35,858 nucleotides of DNA from an uncultured Pirellulaceae bacterium (GTDB taxonomy: Bacteria > Planctomycetota > Planctomycetia > Pirellulales > Pirellulaceae), in assembly GCA_937928555.1 (NCBI GenBank), contig CALFWR010000070.1, positions 1 to 35,858 on the forward strand, given 5' to 3'. Under the pieces are notes generated by a model, which saw nothing but the letters and a program-made list of their open reading frames with translations, searched no databases and was not told where the DNA came from. The translations under genes were made by a program, and so were the position numbers. Shown piece by piece: positions 1-7,457 of the stretch (position 1 is the first letter of the stretch; every line of letters starts with the position of its first letter).

Positions 1-507
1 TTTAAAAGAAGGATTGAATGAGCGGCGTTTCCGTGCCATGATTTTCCTCGGTAAAAAACGAACGAATTCAAGTCAGTTTTTACCAATCAAACACTCTCTT
101 TTCTATCTAAGCCGGTGGTCCGAAAAACGGGGTCCACTTCATTGTGGTTGTTTGCTGTTCGGAAGATGGGGCGTTCGACTTATCATCGTCCGCTGGTGGC
201 GGGTTGTTCGGGTTTGGAACGATTGGCGTAAGTTGCTGGATCGTGTGGGACACGTCAAGATGCATGGTGCACTAAATGCATAGCGAAAGAAAAAAGCAAA
301 GCATCAAAGGCAATTAACATCCTGGAAGCCGGGCATCTTTTTGACCATGAGTCATTGATACTGGACTTCCCGACGTGTTGGCCGGGCGAGTTGGAATTGC
401 AACCAAAAATCGCGACAGAGGTGCTGTCGAATGATGCCGATATGCCACCCTGGGCTATTTTGCAACGTCGCCCCTCCCAGGTGGTTTGACACGAAAAACA
501 AGACACG
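1..507. other. unassigned left edge, no convincing gene
   Basis: I see no recognisable gene here. The plus strand is open from 232 to a stop at 487-489, reading ILEAGHLFDHESLILDFP and similar sequence that looks protein-like, but it has no ATG, GTG or TTG near its beginning, so it may be a gene remnant. A short frame from 14 to 283 is rich in Arg and Trp and looks non-coding. No 3' half of a tRNA is visible that would mark the other end of the mobile element. Confidence 0.4.
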
Positions 508-534
508 AAAAAACCCCCGTCAAGTTGACGGGGG
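508..534 (-). terminator. intrinsic terminator of the recombinase gene
   Basis: Read on the minus strand, an 8-bp stem CCCCCGTC/GACGGGGG with a short loop is followed by six T residues (the A run at 508-513). It lies just beyond the stop codon of the serine recombinase gene and is a textbook Rho-independent terminator. Confidence 0.9.
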
Positions 535-553
535 TGGCTTGAGAGAAGTTGGG

Positions 554-1264
554 TTACGCCCGACGTAGGATGCGCGATACTTGCATGGCTGAGAACTTTG
601 TCCCTCTGGTAGTTCGCTGCCCTACCTCATTCAATCGCCCGGCAATTGTGGCCAGGCTCTCACCGGCTACTTTCAATTCACGAATCATCGGCACCAGGTG
701 AGCGTATGCGGTTTGTGCTTTGGCTCTCATTGCTTCTGCGCCTTTGGTGCGTCCCTCTTGCGTGAGGTTATCGACGTTGCCAAGTTGCTCACCCCTGGCT
801 TTCTTTGCGGCCAATGCGGCTTTGGTCCTGGCGGCTATGGTGCGTGCCTCATGCTCAGCCAAAACCGCCATGAGTTGAAGCGTTAGCCGGTTTGCTTCCG
901 GCATGTCGCAACACTTGAATTGAATTCCGGATTCCATGAGTTGAGAAGTGAAGTAGACGGAACGGCTGAGCCGGTCCAACTTGGCGACCAGCAACGTCGC
1001 GCCGGTTTTCTTGCACTGGTCGATAGCGGCCATGAGTTGCGGCCTGTCGTGCTTTCTACCGCTTTCAATTTCAACGAATGAGTCAACCACGTTGTAACGT
1101 GATGTCATCGCCTGCTGCGCCTCAAGCCCTAGGCCAGATTGCCCTTGCTTGTCCGTGCTGACACGGAAATAGGCCACAAATCTGGTTTGATCGGTAGGTA
1201 ACATATCAGCGACGTTCGTTGCAGGTTTGTTAGTTCGCTCTTTCGTGTTGTTATTCGGCATCAT
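554..1264 (-). CDS. serine recombinase (resolvase/invertase family)
   Basis: Site-specific DNA recombinase that cuts and rejoins DNA through a phosphoserine link; probably moves the element that carries it. The N-terminal catalytic domain shows YFRVSTDKQG with the nucleophilic Ser, the KLDRLSRS motif, and EHEARTIAARTKAAL at the start of the long helix. The C-terminal part (SLATIAGRLNEVG...VSRIL) is a resolvase-type helix-turn-helix. At about 236 residues it is close to small invertases rather than to large serine integrases. I place the start at 1264 because AGGGGA lies just upstream; a frame-compatible ATG at 1324 would add 20 residues but has no clear ribosome-binding site. It is the last gene of a minus-strand group and is followed by a strong terminator. 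It is the only recombinase seen, so it is the likely integration enzyme; which site it uses is not visible. Confidence 0.93.
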   Translation of the reverse strand: MMPNNNTKERTNKPATNVADMLPTDQTRFVAYFRVSTDKQGQSGLGLEAQQAMTSRYNVVDSFVEIESGRKHDRPQLMAAIDQCKKTGATLLVAKLDRLSRSVYFTSQLMESGIQFKCCDMPEANRLTLQLMAVLAEHEARTIAARTKAALAAKKARGEQLGNVDNLTQEGRTKGAEAMRAKAQTAYAHLVPMIRELKVAGESLATIAGRLNEVGQRTTRGTKFSAMQVSRILRRA

Positions 1265-1339
1265 TCGTCCCCTATTCTGCGTGCCAGTAGTCAAATTGTC
1301 TTGCCGCGTGTCGTTCGTGCTCATTGGCGCACTGAACCG

Positions 1340-1474
1340 CTACGTCGGTCGGTGAGCCCTTTCGAAATATCTGAACGCATCGCCCCAAACGACTCGCATA
1401 AGGGCTTCACGGAACGGGTAGGCGTCCAGGTGGTATCGCCCGAACGGATAGTCAAGGATCGGTGAAAGGTGCAT
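1340..1474 (-). CDS. 44-residue hypothetical protein, translationally coupled
   Basis: A short frame beginning MHLSPILDYPFGRYHLDAYP and ending at TAG (1340-1342). Its ATG overlaps the stop of the upstream 96-residue gene in the arrangement TGATG, and GGGAGGA lies about 7 bases before the ATG, so both a ribosome-binding site and coupling support it. I recognise no family. It lies between the 96-residue gene and the recombinase in the same direction, so it is probably part of the integration/excision module, possibly a small DNA-binding accessory factor, but nothing in its sequence proves this. It is rich in aromatic residues and Arg. Confidence 0.65.
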   Translation of the reverse strand: MHLSPILDYPFGRYHLDAYPFREALMRVVWGDAFRYFERAHRPT

Positions 1475-1764
1475 CAATTGTCCTCCCAATTGGCCAGGTG
1501 AGCGTTAGCCATTGCCCATGGCTCTACGGCGGTCGATAAGTAGAGACAAGCTATGCCACCCCACGACAAGCCAGAGGTGTCTGGTAGCTCTCCAAACACG
1601 TTTTCGATGAAGTTGATGACATCGTCTCCATGTTGGTCCATTGTGGCTATCGCGTCGCTATAGCGAACGGCAGGCATGTAGGCCCCCGATGCGCAGCCGC
1701 CCTGGTTGATGCTTGCGATGTCATAGCCGGTTAACTTCTCTGTTATCCATGCTGGTTGACTCAT
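1474..1764 (-). CDS. small hypothetical phage-type protein (96 aa)
   Basis: First gene of the minus-strand group leading to the recombinase. GAGGAA lies 6-7 bases before the ATG. The sequence contains GGCASGAYMPAVRYSDA, then MDQHGDDVINFIE, ELPDTSGLSWGGIACLYLSTAVE; this layout resembles short phage and plasmid proteins of unknown function that share an SGAYMPA...HGD...W.G....YLS.A.E pattern (from memory, perhaps DUF7222; not checked). The protein is acidic and has no signal peptide or membrane segment. Its stop overlaps the start of the 44-residue gene, so the two are probably translated together. Function unknown. Confidence 0.75.
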   Translation of the reverse strand: MSQPAWITEKLTGYDIASINQGGCASGAYMPAVRYSDAIATMDQHGDDVINFIENVFGELPDTSGLSWGGIACLYLSTAVEPWAMANAHLANWEDN

Positions 1765-1808
1765 GTTTGTTCCTCATTGGTTGTGGGTCATGTTCTCACC
1801 CCAACCCT

Positions 1809-1832
1809 GCTAGCAAAATGCCAGGCTAGCAA
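1809..1832. repeat. pair of GCTAGCAA direct repeats, possible operator
   Basis: GCTAGCAA occurs at 1809-1816 and 1825-1832, 16 bp apart, between the divergently read recombinase group and the gene at 2013. A small AT-rich inverted repeat (AAAAATCA/TGATTTTT, 1892-1910) lies nearby. The site between divergent genes and the spacing of about one and a half helical turns suggest a regulator or recombinase binding site; no protein partner can be named. Confidence 0.35.
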
Positions 1833-2012
1833 GCAAAAAACCCAGCAAAACAGAGACGTTTCGGTTGTTTCGGTTTAGCCGGTTGTTACGTAAAAATCAC
1901 GTTGATTTTTTTCACGAGCGTTAGCTTGCGCCTATAACCGCGACCCAAAACGCCCTGGAATTTTGGTTTTTGAGAGAGGGCTTGAGAGGCTCAGTGTGAA
2001 GAGGTTTTTAGG

Positions 2013-2480
2013 ATGCCAGGTCGATATCTTCTTGACGTTATTGAACGTGACGATGGACGTGTGGGCTTGTATCGGAGTCTTGACGTTCGACGGGATTGGT
2101 CACTGTCTTTGGCATCTGAATATGACTCGTTTTTGAAAAACCGAAACTGGAAAGTCGTCTTCCAGTTTGCTGGCCTGGATCATCGAGGGTGCAAACTGGT
2201 TCATCGACTGGTTGCGATCGCAGGAGATGATTGTTGCCGACCGGTGATGATCGATCGGGGTACAAGGTTGACGTGGGTCCACGAGTCAGGTCGAGTGATC
2301 GAGGGGGACGCAATCGAGGTTGCGGAAAAGTTGAAATTCCATTGGTCCGACATGAAACGGAACGCCTACACCGGTCAACCGGTTGCAGGGGGTTTACTGT
2401 TCGTGTCGGATTTTTTGTTGACCGACGCGGCCCGCCGAGAAAATAAAGTTCAACCGCGTTTTATCGCGCGCAGTAGTTGA
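2013..2480 (+). CDS. hypothetical protein (155 aa)
   Basis: An isolated plus-strand gene with AAGAGG about 9 bases before its ATG. Codon use is coding-like throughout. The protein begins MPGRYLLDVIERDDGRVGLY and is a mixed alpha/beta soluble protein with no signal peptide or membrane segment; it ends in a basic stretch (RRENKVQPRFIARSS). I recognise no domain. It lies between the recombinase group, which is transcribed away from it, and the long non-coding region with iterons, so it may be a regulator or accessory protein of the element, but this is only positional inference. Confidence 0.7.
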   Translation: MPGRYLLDVIERDDGRVGLYRSLDVRRDWSLSLASEYDSFLKNRNWKVVFQFAGLDHRGCKLVHRLVAIAGDDCCRPVMIDRGTRLTWVHESGRVIEGDAIEVAEKLKFHWSDMKRNAYTGQPVAGGLLFVSDFLLTDAARRENKVQPRFIARSS

Positions 2481-2778
2481 CGATGGCCGCGTTCACCGCG
2501 TTGCAAGAGTCGCTGGCGGCGTTCCTTACCCATTGGCTCAGATGATTTTCTTGGCAGTCACTACGCTAAGCGCGAACGTGCGTCACTATCGCAAACGTCG
2601 GTCACACGTCGGCATGCCCAAAACCCAATACGCGGGTCTTCGACCCTGTATCCCGTTTCATAGCATCATCAAAGCGCTCTCAGCCCAACCGCCCCTATGC
2701 CCCTCTGCCCCTGAGCCTGGAGAGTCACCCGGGCACTTGGATGCTTTGGTTCTTTGGTTCTTTTGTGTTCGACGCGAC
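2481..2778. other. non-coding stretch before the iterons
   Basis: No supported gene. Short frames exist but are rich in Pro, Arg and Cys and lack ribosome-binding sites. There is one small hairpin (GGGTC/GACCC, 2634-2646) and a short tandem duplication of TGGTTCTT near 2746-2763. It leads into the iteron cluster. Confidence 0.5.
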
Positions 2779-3090
2779 GGTGCGCCACCTACCTACCCTG
2801 GAGGGTACTGCTTTTCCTGAGACGTGTAATTTTTTTGAGCGAGAAGCCATTGCAGGTAACTTTTGGCCTGCTTTGGCCTCAAGAGTTACCTCGAAGGCAG
2901 TGCTTCAACATAGTTGCGCTCTCTCAGAAAAAGCAAGGTAAACAAGGTAGGTGGGTGGCGCACCACCATTTGAGGCGGAAAAACACGACAAACTCAAGTG
3001 CGCCACCTATGTCGCCAGCGGGTGGGGTGGCGCACCTCAAGTTACCTTCCGTTAAGACCGCGTTTGCGCATACTCTGAAGGTGGCGCACC
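2779..3090. repeat. iteron cluster, candidate replication origin
   Basis: The 11-bp word GGTGGCGCACC occurs in both orientations: 2779-2789 (reverse), 2954-2964 (forward), 2998-3007 (reverse, 10 of 11 bases), 3026-3036 (forward) and 3080-3090 (forward). A second word, AGGTAACT/AGTTACCT, occurs at 2854-2861, 2884-2891 and 3040-3047, the first two forming an inverted repeat around GGCC pairs, with a partial copy AGGTAAAC at 2936-2943. A T-rich tract lies at 2829-2837. Repeated binding words next to an SF3 helicase gene are the usual layout of a plasmid or phage origin. The repeats are read directly; the origin role is inference. Confidence 0.6.
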
Positions 3091-3225
3091 TAAATTTCGG
3101 TTCGGCGACAGCCACAAGATGGGGGCAGCATACGACGCGGTGGGAAAACTATTTTTGGGAAACTGATCCACTTTTCGGATTTTACCCCCGAAAAATGGCT
3201 GTTTCGTGCGATTAGTAATATAGAG

Positions 3226-3467
3226 GAAAGTTTGTTTAACTTTCGCACTTCTGATCCGGACGGATCAATCGTCGCCATGCTGGCGACGCACCAACTCACG
3301 CGGCCAACTGTCTGTCAGTTCGCGCGTCGGGAGTCCCTGACTCCCGAACCCAGACCGACTGCTCCCTACCAAGCAGTCTTGACCCTACCAACGAAACGAT
3401 TGATTGCTGCCTCTCTCTTGTGCAGAGGCATTCGGCAGTCGCCAGGGGTGGTAGCCTGGCGACTGCC
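3226..3467 (+). ncRNA. candidate structured RNA: run of consecutive hairpins
   Basis: At least eight stems follow one another: GAAAGTT/AACTTTC (3226-3244), GATCC/GGATC (3253-3266), GTCGCC/GGCGAC (3271-3287), ACGCG..AACTG/CAGTT..CGCGT (3298-3327), CGGGAGTC/GACTCCCG (3328-3346), GACTGCT/AGCAGTC (3357-3378), TGCCTCT/AGAGGCA (3408-3430) and a perfect 13-bp stem starting GGCAGTCGCC (3434-3467). A long-range pairing ATCAATCGT (3264-3272) with ACGATTGAT (3396-3404) can close the middle four into a multibranched domain. A TAATAT box at 3217-3222 could be a -10 element. The run ends 38 bases before the helicase start, so it could be a separate RNA, a 5' leader, or single-stranded origin DNA. Strand is assumed from the helicase gene. 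No known RNA family is recognised. Confidence 0.5.
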
Positions 3468-3505
3468 CATTCTTCGATCGTTTTTAAAGTCAATCGGAAA
3501 AAGTA

Positions 3506-5413
3506 ATGGATTACAAATTTCACTTGGCGCTGCTATGCGGTCGCCACGACAAGACTTTCGACACGATGTCCGAAGCGCTGGCTTGGCACACAGGACATCG
3601 GACGGCTACGGCTGAGATACCAGATGACGTAGAGCTGGATCTCGCCGCCACGAAACCAGACGCATCGAGCAGAGGCTACGTTCCGATGCTCGATGAGCCG
3701 GTCGAACTCGATCCGCCAGTCTGGACGATCCGAGACAATCGAAGCGACTACGCCGGGGAGATTAGCGACAACAAGAAACCGAACGACGAAGTGGTTCAAA
3801 AAGTTGAGACCGTATGGGGCAATGAAGCTGCGGAACGGTACGCCGATGAAAAGTGCTGGTTGCCCCCCAAAGAAGCGCTGACTTTGGTCTCAGACGTGTA
3901 TGGTCTTGAGATCAAAACTTCAGAGCAAATGAGGAAGAGTCCGATAGCCATCGAAGTCGAAAACGGCGAACTCAAAATCACGGCAGTCGATGACCGGATG
4001 GCACCCCAAGGCTGGTTCAAACCTCGTGGTCGAGACGTATTGCGGTTTGAAACCGAAGTGCTTGAGCCCAAGCAGCCGCCGAAGCAAGTGGACTCAGTGC
4101 GATACGTGGTGGTCAACGCCGATCCGGATCAGGACGCTCCCGACGGCGACTCGTGTCACCAGCACGCTGTAGACGGTTGGTATGTGCGTCAAGGCAAGTC
4201 ATGGTGCAAGATGTCCGCATCCGAGGTGCGTCGAGTATTGCGTTCCGATGGCGTTGACCTGTTCAAGGTCGATGAAGTCATGGGGCGGATGCAAAAGCGA
4301 GACTTCTGGATTCGCGACATTACGCCGTCCGGGAAGCAGTATCCTGGCAATCGCCGCTGGAATTTGAATAGATACTGGCGTGTCAAAGCAAAGAAAGGTC
4401 CGACACCGAATTACGATGCGATGTGCGACCGGTTGTTCCGTGAGCTTGACCTGGCTGTGAAGGATGACGACTGGTGCCGTGAGTTTGGAATCACAACAGG
4501 CGGCCAGTACCTCAAGACGTATCTTAGGTACAAACATCAGCACCCCGCGTTGCCAATGCCTCTGCTTCATTTTTTCAGCAGCGAGCAAAACAGTGGAGGC
4601 AAGTCTGGGATTCCCTGGCTAATCCAAAACATATGCGCGAGTGGCGCTTACCATGCCGAAAACGGGGGTGGGAAGAGCGATTTCAACGCGGAATTGATCG
4701 GGAGGATCTGGTGGCTATGGGACGAGACCGTCCCGCCCGGAATGAATTTCAACCGCCTCAAGTCGATTATAGATAATCCAAAAATCAGTGCGCACCCCAA
4801 GGGCAAAGACAAATTTTTGGTGCCGAACTTTGTAACACCCATTTACTGTTCCAACGAACTCATCGACTTCATTGCGCCTGGGGACCAACGAATTGTGGTC
4901 GCCGATGTCGAGCCTGTTCCTGGTGAACCCGATCCCGACTACCGCGAAAAGATGTTGAGACCCGAACTAGAAGCAATCCGATGGGATTGGGAATTCGGCG
5001 AACTGCCGGAACGCAAAGGAGATCGTGGTGGGGTTCCGGTTCTTTCGACCCCGTCGAAACTCAAATCCATCGAACAAGCTTGCCGTAGACGTGGGGACAA
5101 ACTGCTCTCATTCGACTTCGCAGCGCGTACGCTCCGTCGGCAACTTGAAGCGCGTTTCAACGCCGGTCAGGAGGACGGCAAGGATCAATCGAGACCGTAC
5201 GCCGAGATGACGGCGAAGGAAATCTTTCAGCTTACGAAACCAGCGACATCGGAAAAGAGCTTCACGGCTTCTCTTCAAAATCGAGCGTGGGGCGATGCTT
5301 TAGCCGATCACGGAATCTGTCAGCAAGTCGCGAAAAAGTACTCAAAACAACGACGCAGAGAGATCAGCATTTATCGACTGTTTCTCCCTGAGCACTCAAA
5401 CATAGGAAATTGA
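3506..5413 (+). CDS. SF3-type replicative helicase / primase-helicase
   Basis: Predicted replication initiator helicase of phage or plasmid type (D5/DUF5906-like). The ATPase core is clear: Walker A SEQNSGGKSG at residues 359-368, Walker B IWWLWDET at 401-408, motif C NFVTPIYCSN at 441-450, and an arginine-finger candidate DQR at 460-462. The first 300 residues do not show primase motifs I can name; the C-terminal 120 residues may be a winged-helix DNA-binding part. Length of 635 residues is usual for this group. The gene lies directly downstream of the iterons and hairpin run, which fits origin melting by this enzyme, and its stop is 3 bases before the AlpA-like gene, so the two form one operon. 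Cytoplasmic. Confidence 0.85.
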   Translation: MDYKFHLALLCGRHDKTFDTMSEALAWHTGHRTATAEIPDDVELDLAATKPDASSRGYVPMLDEPVELDPPVWTIRDNRSDYAGEISDNKKPNDEVVQKVETVWGNEAAERYADEKCWLPPKEALTLVSDVYGLEIKTSEQMRKSPIAIEVENGELKITAVDDRMAPQGWFKPRGRDVLRFETEVLEPKQPPKQVDSVRYVVVNADPDQDAPDGDSCHQHAVDGWYVRQGKSWCKMSASEVRRVLRSDGVDLFKVDEVMGRMQKRDFWIRDITPSGKQYPGNRRWNLNRYWRVKAKKGPTPNYDAMCDRLFRELDLAVKDDDWCREFGITTGGQYLKTYLRYKHQHPALPMPLLHFFSSEQNSGGKSGIPWLIQNICASGAYHAENGGGKSDFNAELIGRIWWLWDETVPPGMNFNRLKSIIDNPKISAHPKGKDKFLVPNFVTPIYCSNELIDFIAPGDQRIVVADVEPVPGEPDPDYREKMLRPELEAIRWDWEFGELPERKGDRGGVPVLSTPSKLKSIEQACRRRGDKLLSFDFAARTLRRQLEARFNAGQEDGKDQSRPYAEMTAKEIFQLTKPATSEKSFTASLQNRAWGDALADHGICQQVAKKYSKQRRREISIYRLFLPEHSNIGN

Positions 5414-5416
5414 AAA

Positions 5417-5620
5417 ATGCAGACACACCTAACCCGATCCCAGGTAAGTCAACTGACTGGACTATCTCCGTATCGGTTGAACCGCCTGATCGAAAAAGGA
5501 TCGTTCCCGCAACGAGACCAGCAACTCAGCAACAGGACGCATCACTACTGGCGTCGCGCCGACGTTGAGCGTTGGATTGCTGCACAAAACCAATCGTCGA
5601 GTCTTGCTCCTTTGACTTGA
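5417..5620 (+). CDS. AlpA/excisionase-like HTH protein
   Basis: A 67-residue protein with a MerR/AlpA-type winged helix: LTRSQVSQLTGLSPYRLNRLIEKGSFPQ forms the helix-turn-helix and first wing, and YWRRADVERWIAAQ is the usual closing segment. Such proteins act as recombination directionality factors or as transcription regulators of integrated elements. It starts 3 bases after the helicase stop and is followed by a strong hairpin (5626-5653). Its role, controlling excision by the serine recombinase or transcription from the element, is inferred from family and location. Confidence 0.85.
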   Translation: MQTHLTRSQVSQLTGLSPYRLNRLIEKGSFPQRDQQLSNRTHHYWRRADVERWIAAQNQSSSLAPLT

Positions 5621-5625
5621 CGAAA

Positions 5626-5653
5626 GGCGGCCCACGGTTGGGACTGGGCCGCC
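5626..5653 (+). terminator. hairpin after the helicase-AlpA operon
   Basis: A 9-bp GC-rich stem GGCGGCCCA/TGGGCCGCC with a 10-base loop starts 6 bases after the AlpA-like stop. There is no T run after it, so it is either a weak terminator, a 3'-end stabiliser, or the first stem of the structured leader that follows. Confidence 0.5.
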
Positions 5654-5688
5654 ACCTAACAATCGTTGTTAAGCATTTGGCAACGTGA

Positions 5689-5958
5689 GGGGCCGCGCCT
5701 GAACGGCCCCCAAAACAAAAATCTCGATGGCATTGCGACTAACAGCATCGAGATTCTTGCGGGACTCGATGTCACGACATCGTCGAGTTCCGTTTTCACA
5801 CACGACAGCACCAGAGACTCGCAATCGCATGGGTGCTGCGCGTGGTGCGATTCGATGTTAACGCATCGTCTCACTTTTGCTCGTAACGAGGCACACGTTT
5901 TCGAATTTCTGGTGCCGAGTCCTGAAATGACAGGGCGGAACAGGGCGGGCAAATTTTT
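5689..5958 (+). promoter_or_regulatory. structured leader of the small-gene operon
   Basis: About 270 bases without a gene but with several stems: GGGGCCG/CGGCCCC (5689-5710), AATCTCGATG/CATCGAGATT (5720-5755), GGGACTCGATGT with ACATCG..AGTTCC (5761-5791), and a region with two competing folds. One fold is a three-way junction closed by GAGAC/GTCTC (5814-5872) with AATCGCA/TGCGATT inside; the other pairs CACG.CAGCACC (5801-5812) with GGTGCTG..CGTG (5832-5844). The two cannot form together. The word GAGGCACAC occurs at 5888-5896 and again at 5999-6007, where it contains the ribosome-binding site of the next gene. With the terminator that follows, this looks like an attenuation or riboswitch-like leader; no known class is recognised. 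Confidence 0.45.
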
Positions 5959-5994
5959 GCAGCGCGTTGAGCGGTTGCTCCGCGCTGCTTTTTT
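5959..5994 (+). terminator. intrinsic terminator just before a start codon
   Basis: GCAGCGCG (5959-5966) pairs with CGCGCTGC (5981-5988); inside, GAGC pairs with GCTC around a GGTT loop, and six T residues follow (5989-5994). The ATG of the next gene is at 6009, only 14 bases on. Either transcription of the downstream operon is controlled by read-through here, or a promoter is squeezed between them, for which there is no room. Confidence 0.88.
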
Positions 5995-6008
5995 CGATGA
6001 GGCACACT

Positions 6009-6707
6009 ATGCCGAAAAACAAACTCGTTCAAATTCTTGAAACGCCAACAGGCGAATGCCCTTCCAATCTCCTAAGTCTCGATGGCTGTTGCAAGTTACT
6101 CCAGGCAAAAATCGATGAGGCGATGGAGCGCGGCGACTTCAAAGCCTCAATCCGTTTAGGCAAGTCATTGACGACCTGCCACAACCAGCAACGACGTACA
6201 ACGGAAAAGAACTTGGTACATCGCAGCGTTGCAGTTTTCATCCTGGAAACTTTCATCGCATCAATAAAACACTTTGAACCCCGTTTCAAAAATCACCCTG
6301 GGCGTTTTCGAACTCGACTCCCTGGGTCCGATGATTGCTCGATGTCTGAGCAAGTCATCAAGAGCAGACGGATGTTCGACGCCATCGTCGGTCAGAACGA
6401 TTGTGATGTCGCAACTCTATGTAGCTGCACGACTTTGCTGGTCGGCGCGATCAAAAGTTTGGTTCGCAGCCACGAGCAAGCCCCGGCAATTCTTACGGTT
6501 CAGCAAGTCAATCAATTCATCAGAGACATGAGCCACGAGGCCGGGCTGATCCTTGCTGAAAGCTACGGATTCGAAAACAGTCTCTCAGTTTCAATAAACC
6601 ACACGTCAAACGTCGTCGGTCCCGCACTGGCACTAACAGCCGCGAAGCTTTACGGCGACAAAGACGGACAAGTTCAGGCGAGCATCGACGCGATGCTCAC
6701 AACATAG
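6009..6707 (+). CDS. hypothetical protein, first gene of element operon (232 aa)
   Basis: I start this gene at ATG 6009 (MPKNKLVQILETPTGECPSN) because GAGG lies 6 bases before it; an earlier in-frame TTG at 5967 falls inside the terminator hairpin. The protein is mostly helical with scattered Cys residues and no signal peptide or membrane segment. The C-terminal half (LTVQQVNQFIRDMSHEAGLILAESYG) suggests a helical DNA-binding or packaging-type accessory protein, but I recognise no family. It is followed 11 bases later by the next gene with AGGAGGG as ribosome-binding site, so it heads a seven-gene operon. Confidence 0.75.
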   Translation: MPKNKLVQILETPTGECPSNLLSLDGCCKLLQAKIDEAMERGDFKASIRLGKSLTTCHNQQRRTTEKNLVHRSVAVFILETFIASIKHFEPRFKNHPGRFRTRLPGSDDCSMSEQVIKSRRMFDAIVGQNDCDVATLCSCTTLLVGAIKSLVRSHEQAPAILTVQQVNQFIRDMSHEAGLILAESYGFENSLSVSINHTSNVVGPALALTAAKLYGDKDGQVQASIDAMLTT

Positions 6708-6718
6708 GAGGGCAAAGC

Positions 6719-7261
6719 ATGTCCACACAAATTGACTGGTCGAAAATGACCAGTTCCGAATACAACCAGCTAGTTGAGTCCGGCGAACTATCAAATCGGC
6801 ATTACGACGAGCTTAAAGCAAAGTTCAAACAGCGACTCACTCAGCCAACAGACCAAAGGCAGCGACTCATCCAACAACTTGAGTCCGATCTGCGGCGACA
6901 CGAAAGAGCCGGTATCACCGCCGGTCTTGAACCGTTGATCAATCGCATCGCGGAACTCAAAAGCGAAGCGACTGAGGAACAACGTCGGCAGAGTTATGCC
7001 GAGTCGCCGACCGGGCAAATCGAAAAGGAAATGATGCACGAGCATTTTTCGAACTTGATGTCAGCCGGTGCATCGAAGGATCAATTGGACGAGTACAAGG
7101 CTGCCCGCGACGGGTACCTGGAAGCCGGACAATTCGATTCCGAAAGTTTTAACCACGTGCTTGCAACTTACAGCCGGGCAATGGTCGAGACTCAGCACAA
7201 TCAAGGTCAATCGCAAGAGCAACCTTTGAGCGATTTTCAAAAGGGGGCGGAAAATGAATGA
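6719..7261 (+). CDS. hypothetical helical protein (180 aa)
   Basis: Strong ribosome-binding site AGGAGGG 6 bases before the ATG. The protein is acidic and Gln/Glu-rich with long predicted helices; residues 30-85 (KFKQRLTQPTDQRQRLIQQL and onward) could form a coiled coil. The C-terminal tail is rich in Gln, Ser and Glu and likely unstructured. No domain recognised; the composition recalls phage scaffold-like or adaptor-like proteins, but that is not evidence of function. It overlaps the next gene by 8 bases, which indicates coupled translation. Confidence 0.75.
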   Translation: MSTQIDWSKMTSSEYNQLVESGELSNRHYDELKAKFKQRLTQPTDQRQRLIQQLESDLRRHERAGITAGLEPLINRIAELKSEATEEQRRQSYAESPTGQIEKEMMHEHFSNLMSAGASKDQLDEYKAARDGYLEAGQFDSESFNHVLATYSRAMVETQHNQGQSQEQPLSDFQKGAENE

Positions 7262-7457
7262 ACTCATCCGACGACTTCGCCAAAGCATTGCGAGCGATGA
7301 AATCGCATCGACTTTGTTCGAGCACCAGTTAACGAAGTTCGGCAACGAACCAACATTGTTTCAAATTCGATTCGCTTACGCGGCAGCGCGATATCACGAC
7401 ACCGCAACGCGACGTGCGAGCGACTTTCTGCAAATCAAAAATGAGGTGTTCGCATGA
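7254..7457 (+). CDS. hypothetical small protein (67 aa)
   Basis: Starts inside the end of the preceding gene (ATGAATGA) with AAGGGGGCGG upstream, and its stop overlaps the next start (ATGA at 7454). The basic, helical protein MNELIRRLRQSIASDEIAST... has no recognised domain. Its place in an unbroken chain of overlapping genes is the best support that it is real. Confidence 0.65.
   Translation: MNELIRRLRQSIASDEIASTLFEHQLTKFGNEPTLFQIRFAYAAARYHDTATRRASDFLQIKNEVFA

Noticed and set aside
2754..3215. Open frame of 153 codons across the iteron region
   Set aside because: Composition is not protein-like, there is no ribosome-binding site, and its repeated VAHL words come only from the iteron DNA.
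3226..3467. Retron or CRISPR array
   Set aside because: There is no reverse transcriptase or cas gene in the window, and the stems are not repeats of each other.
3232..3505. Open frame crossing the hairpin run
   Set aside because: It runs in another frame into the helicase gene, and the hairpin structure explains the sequence better.
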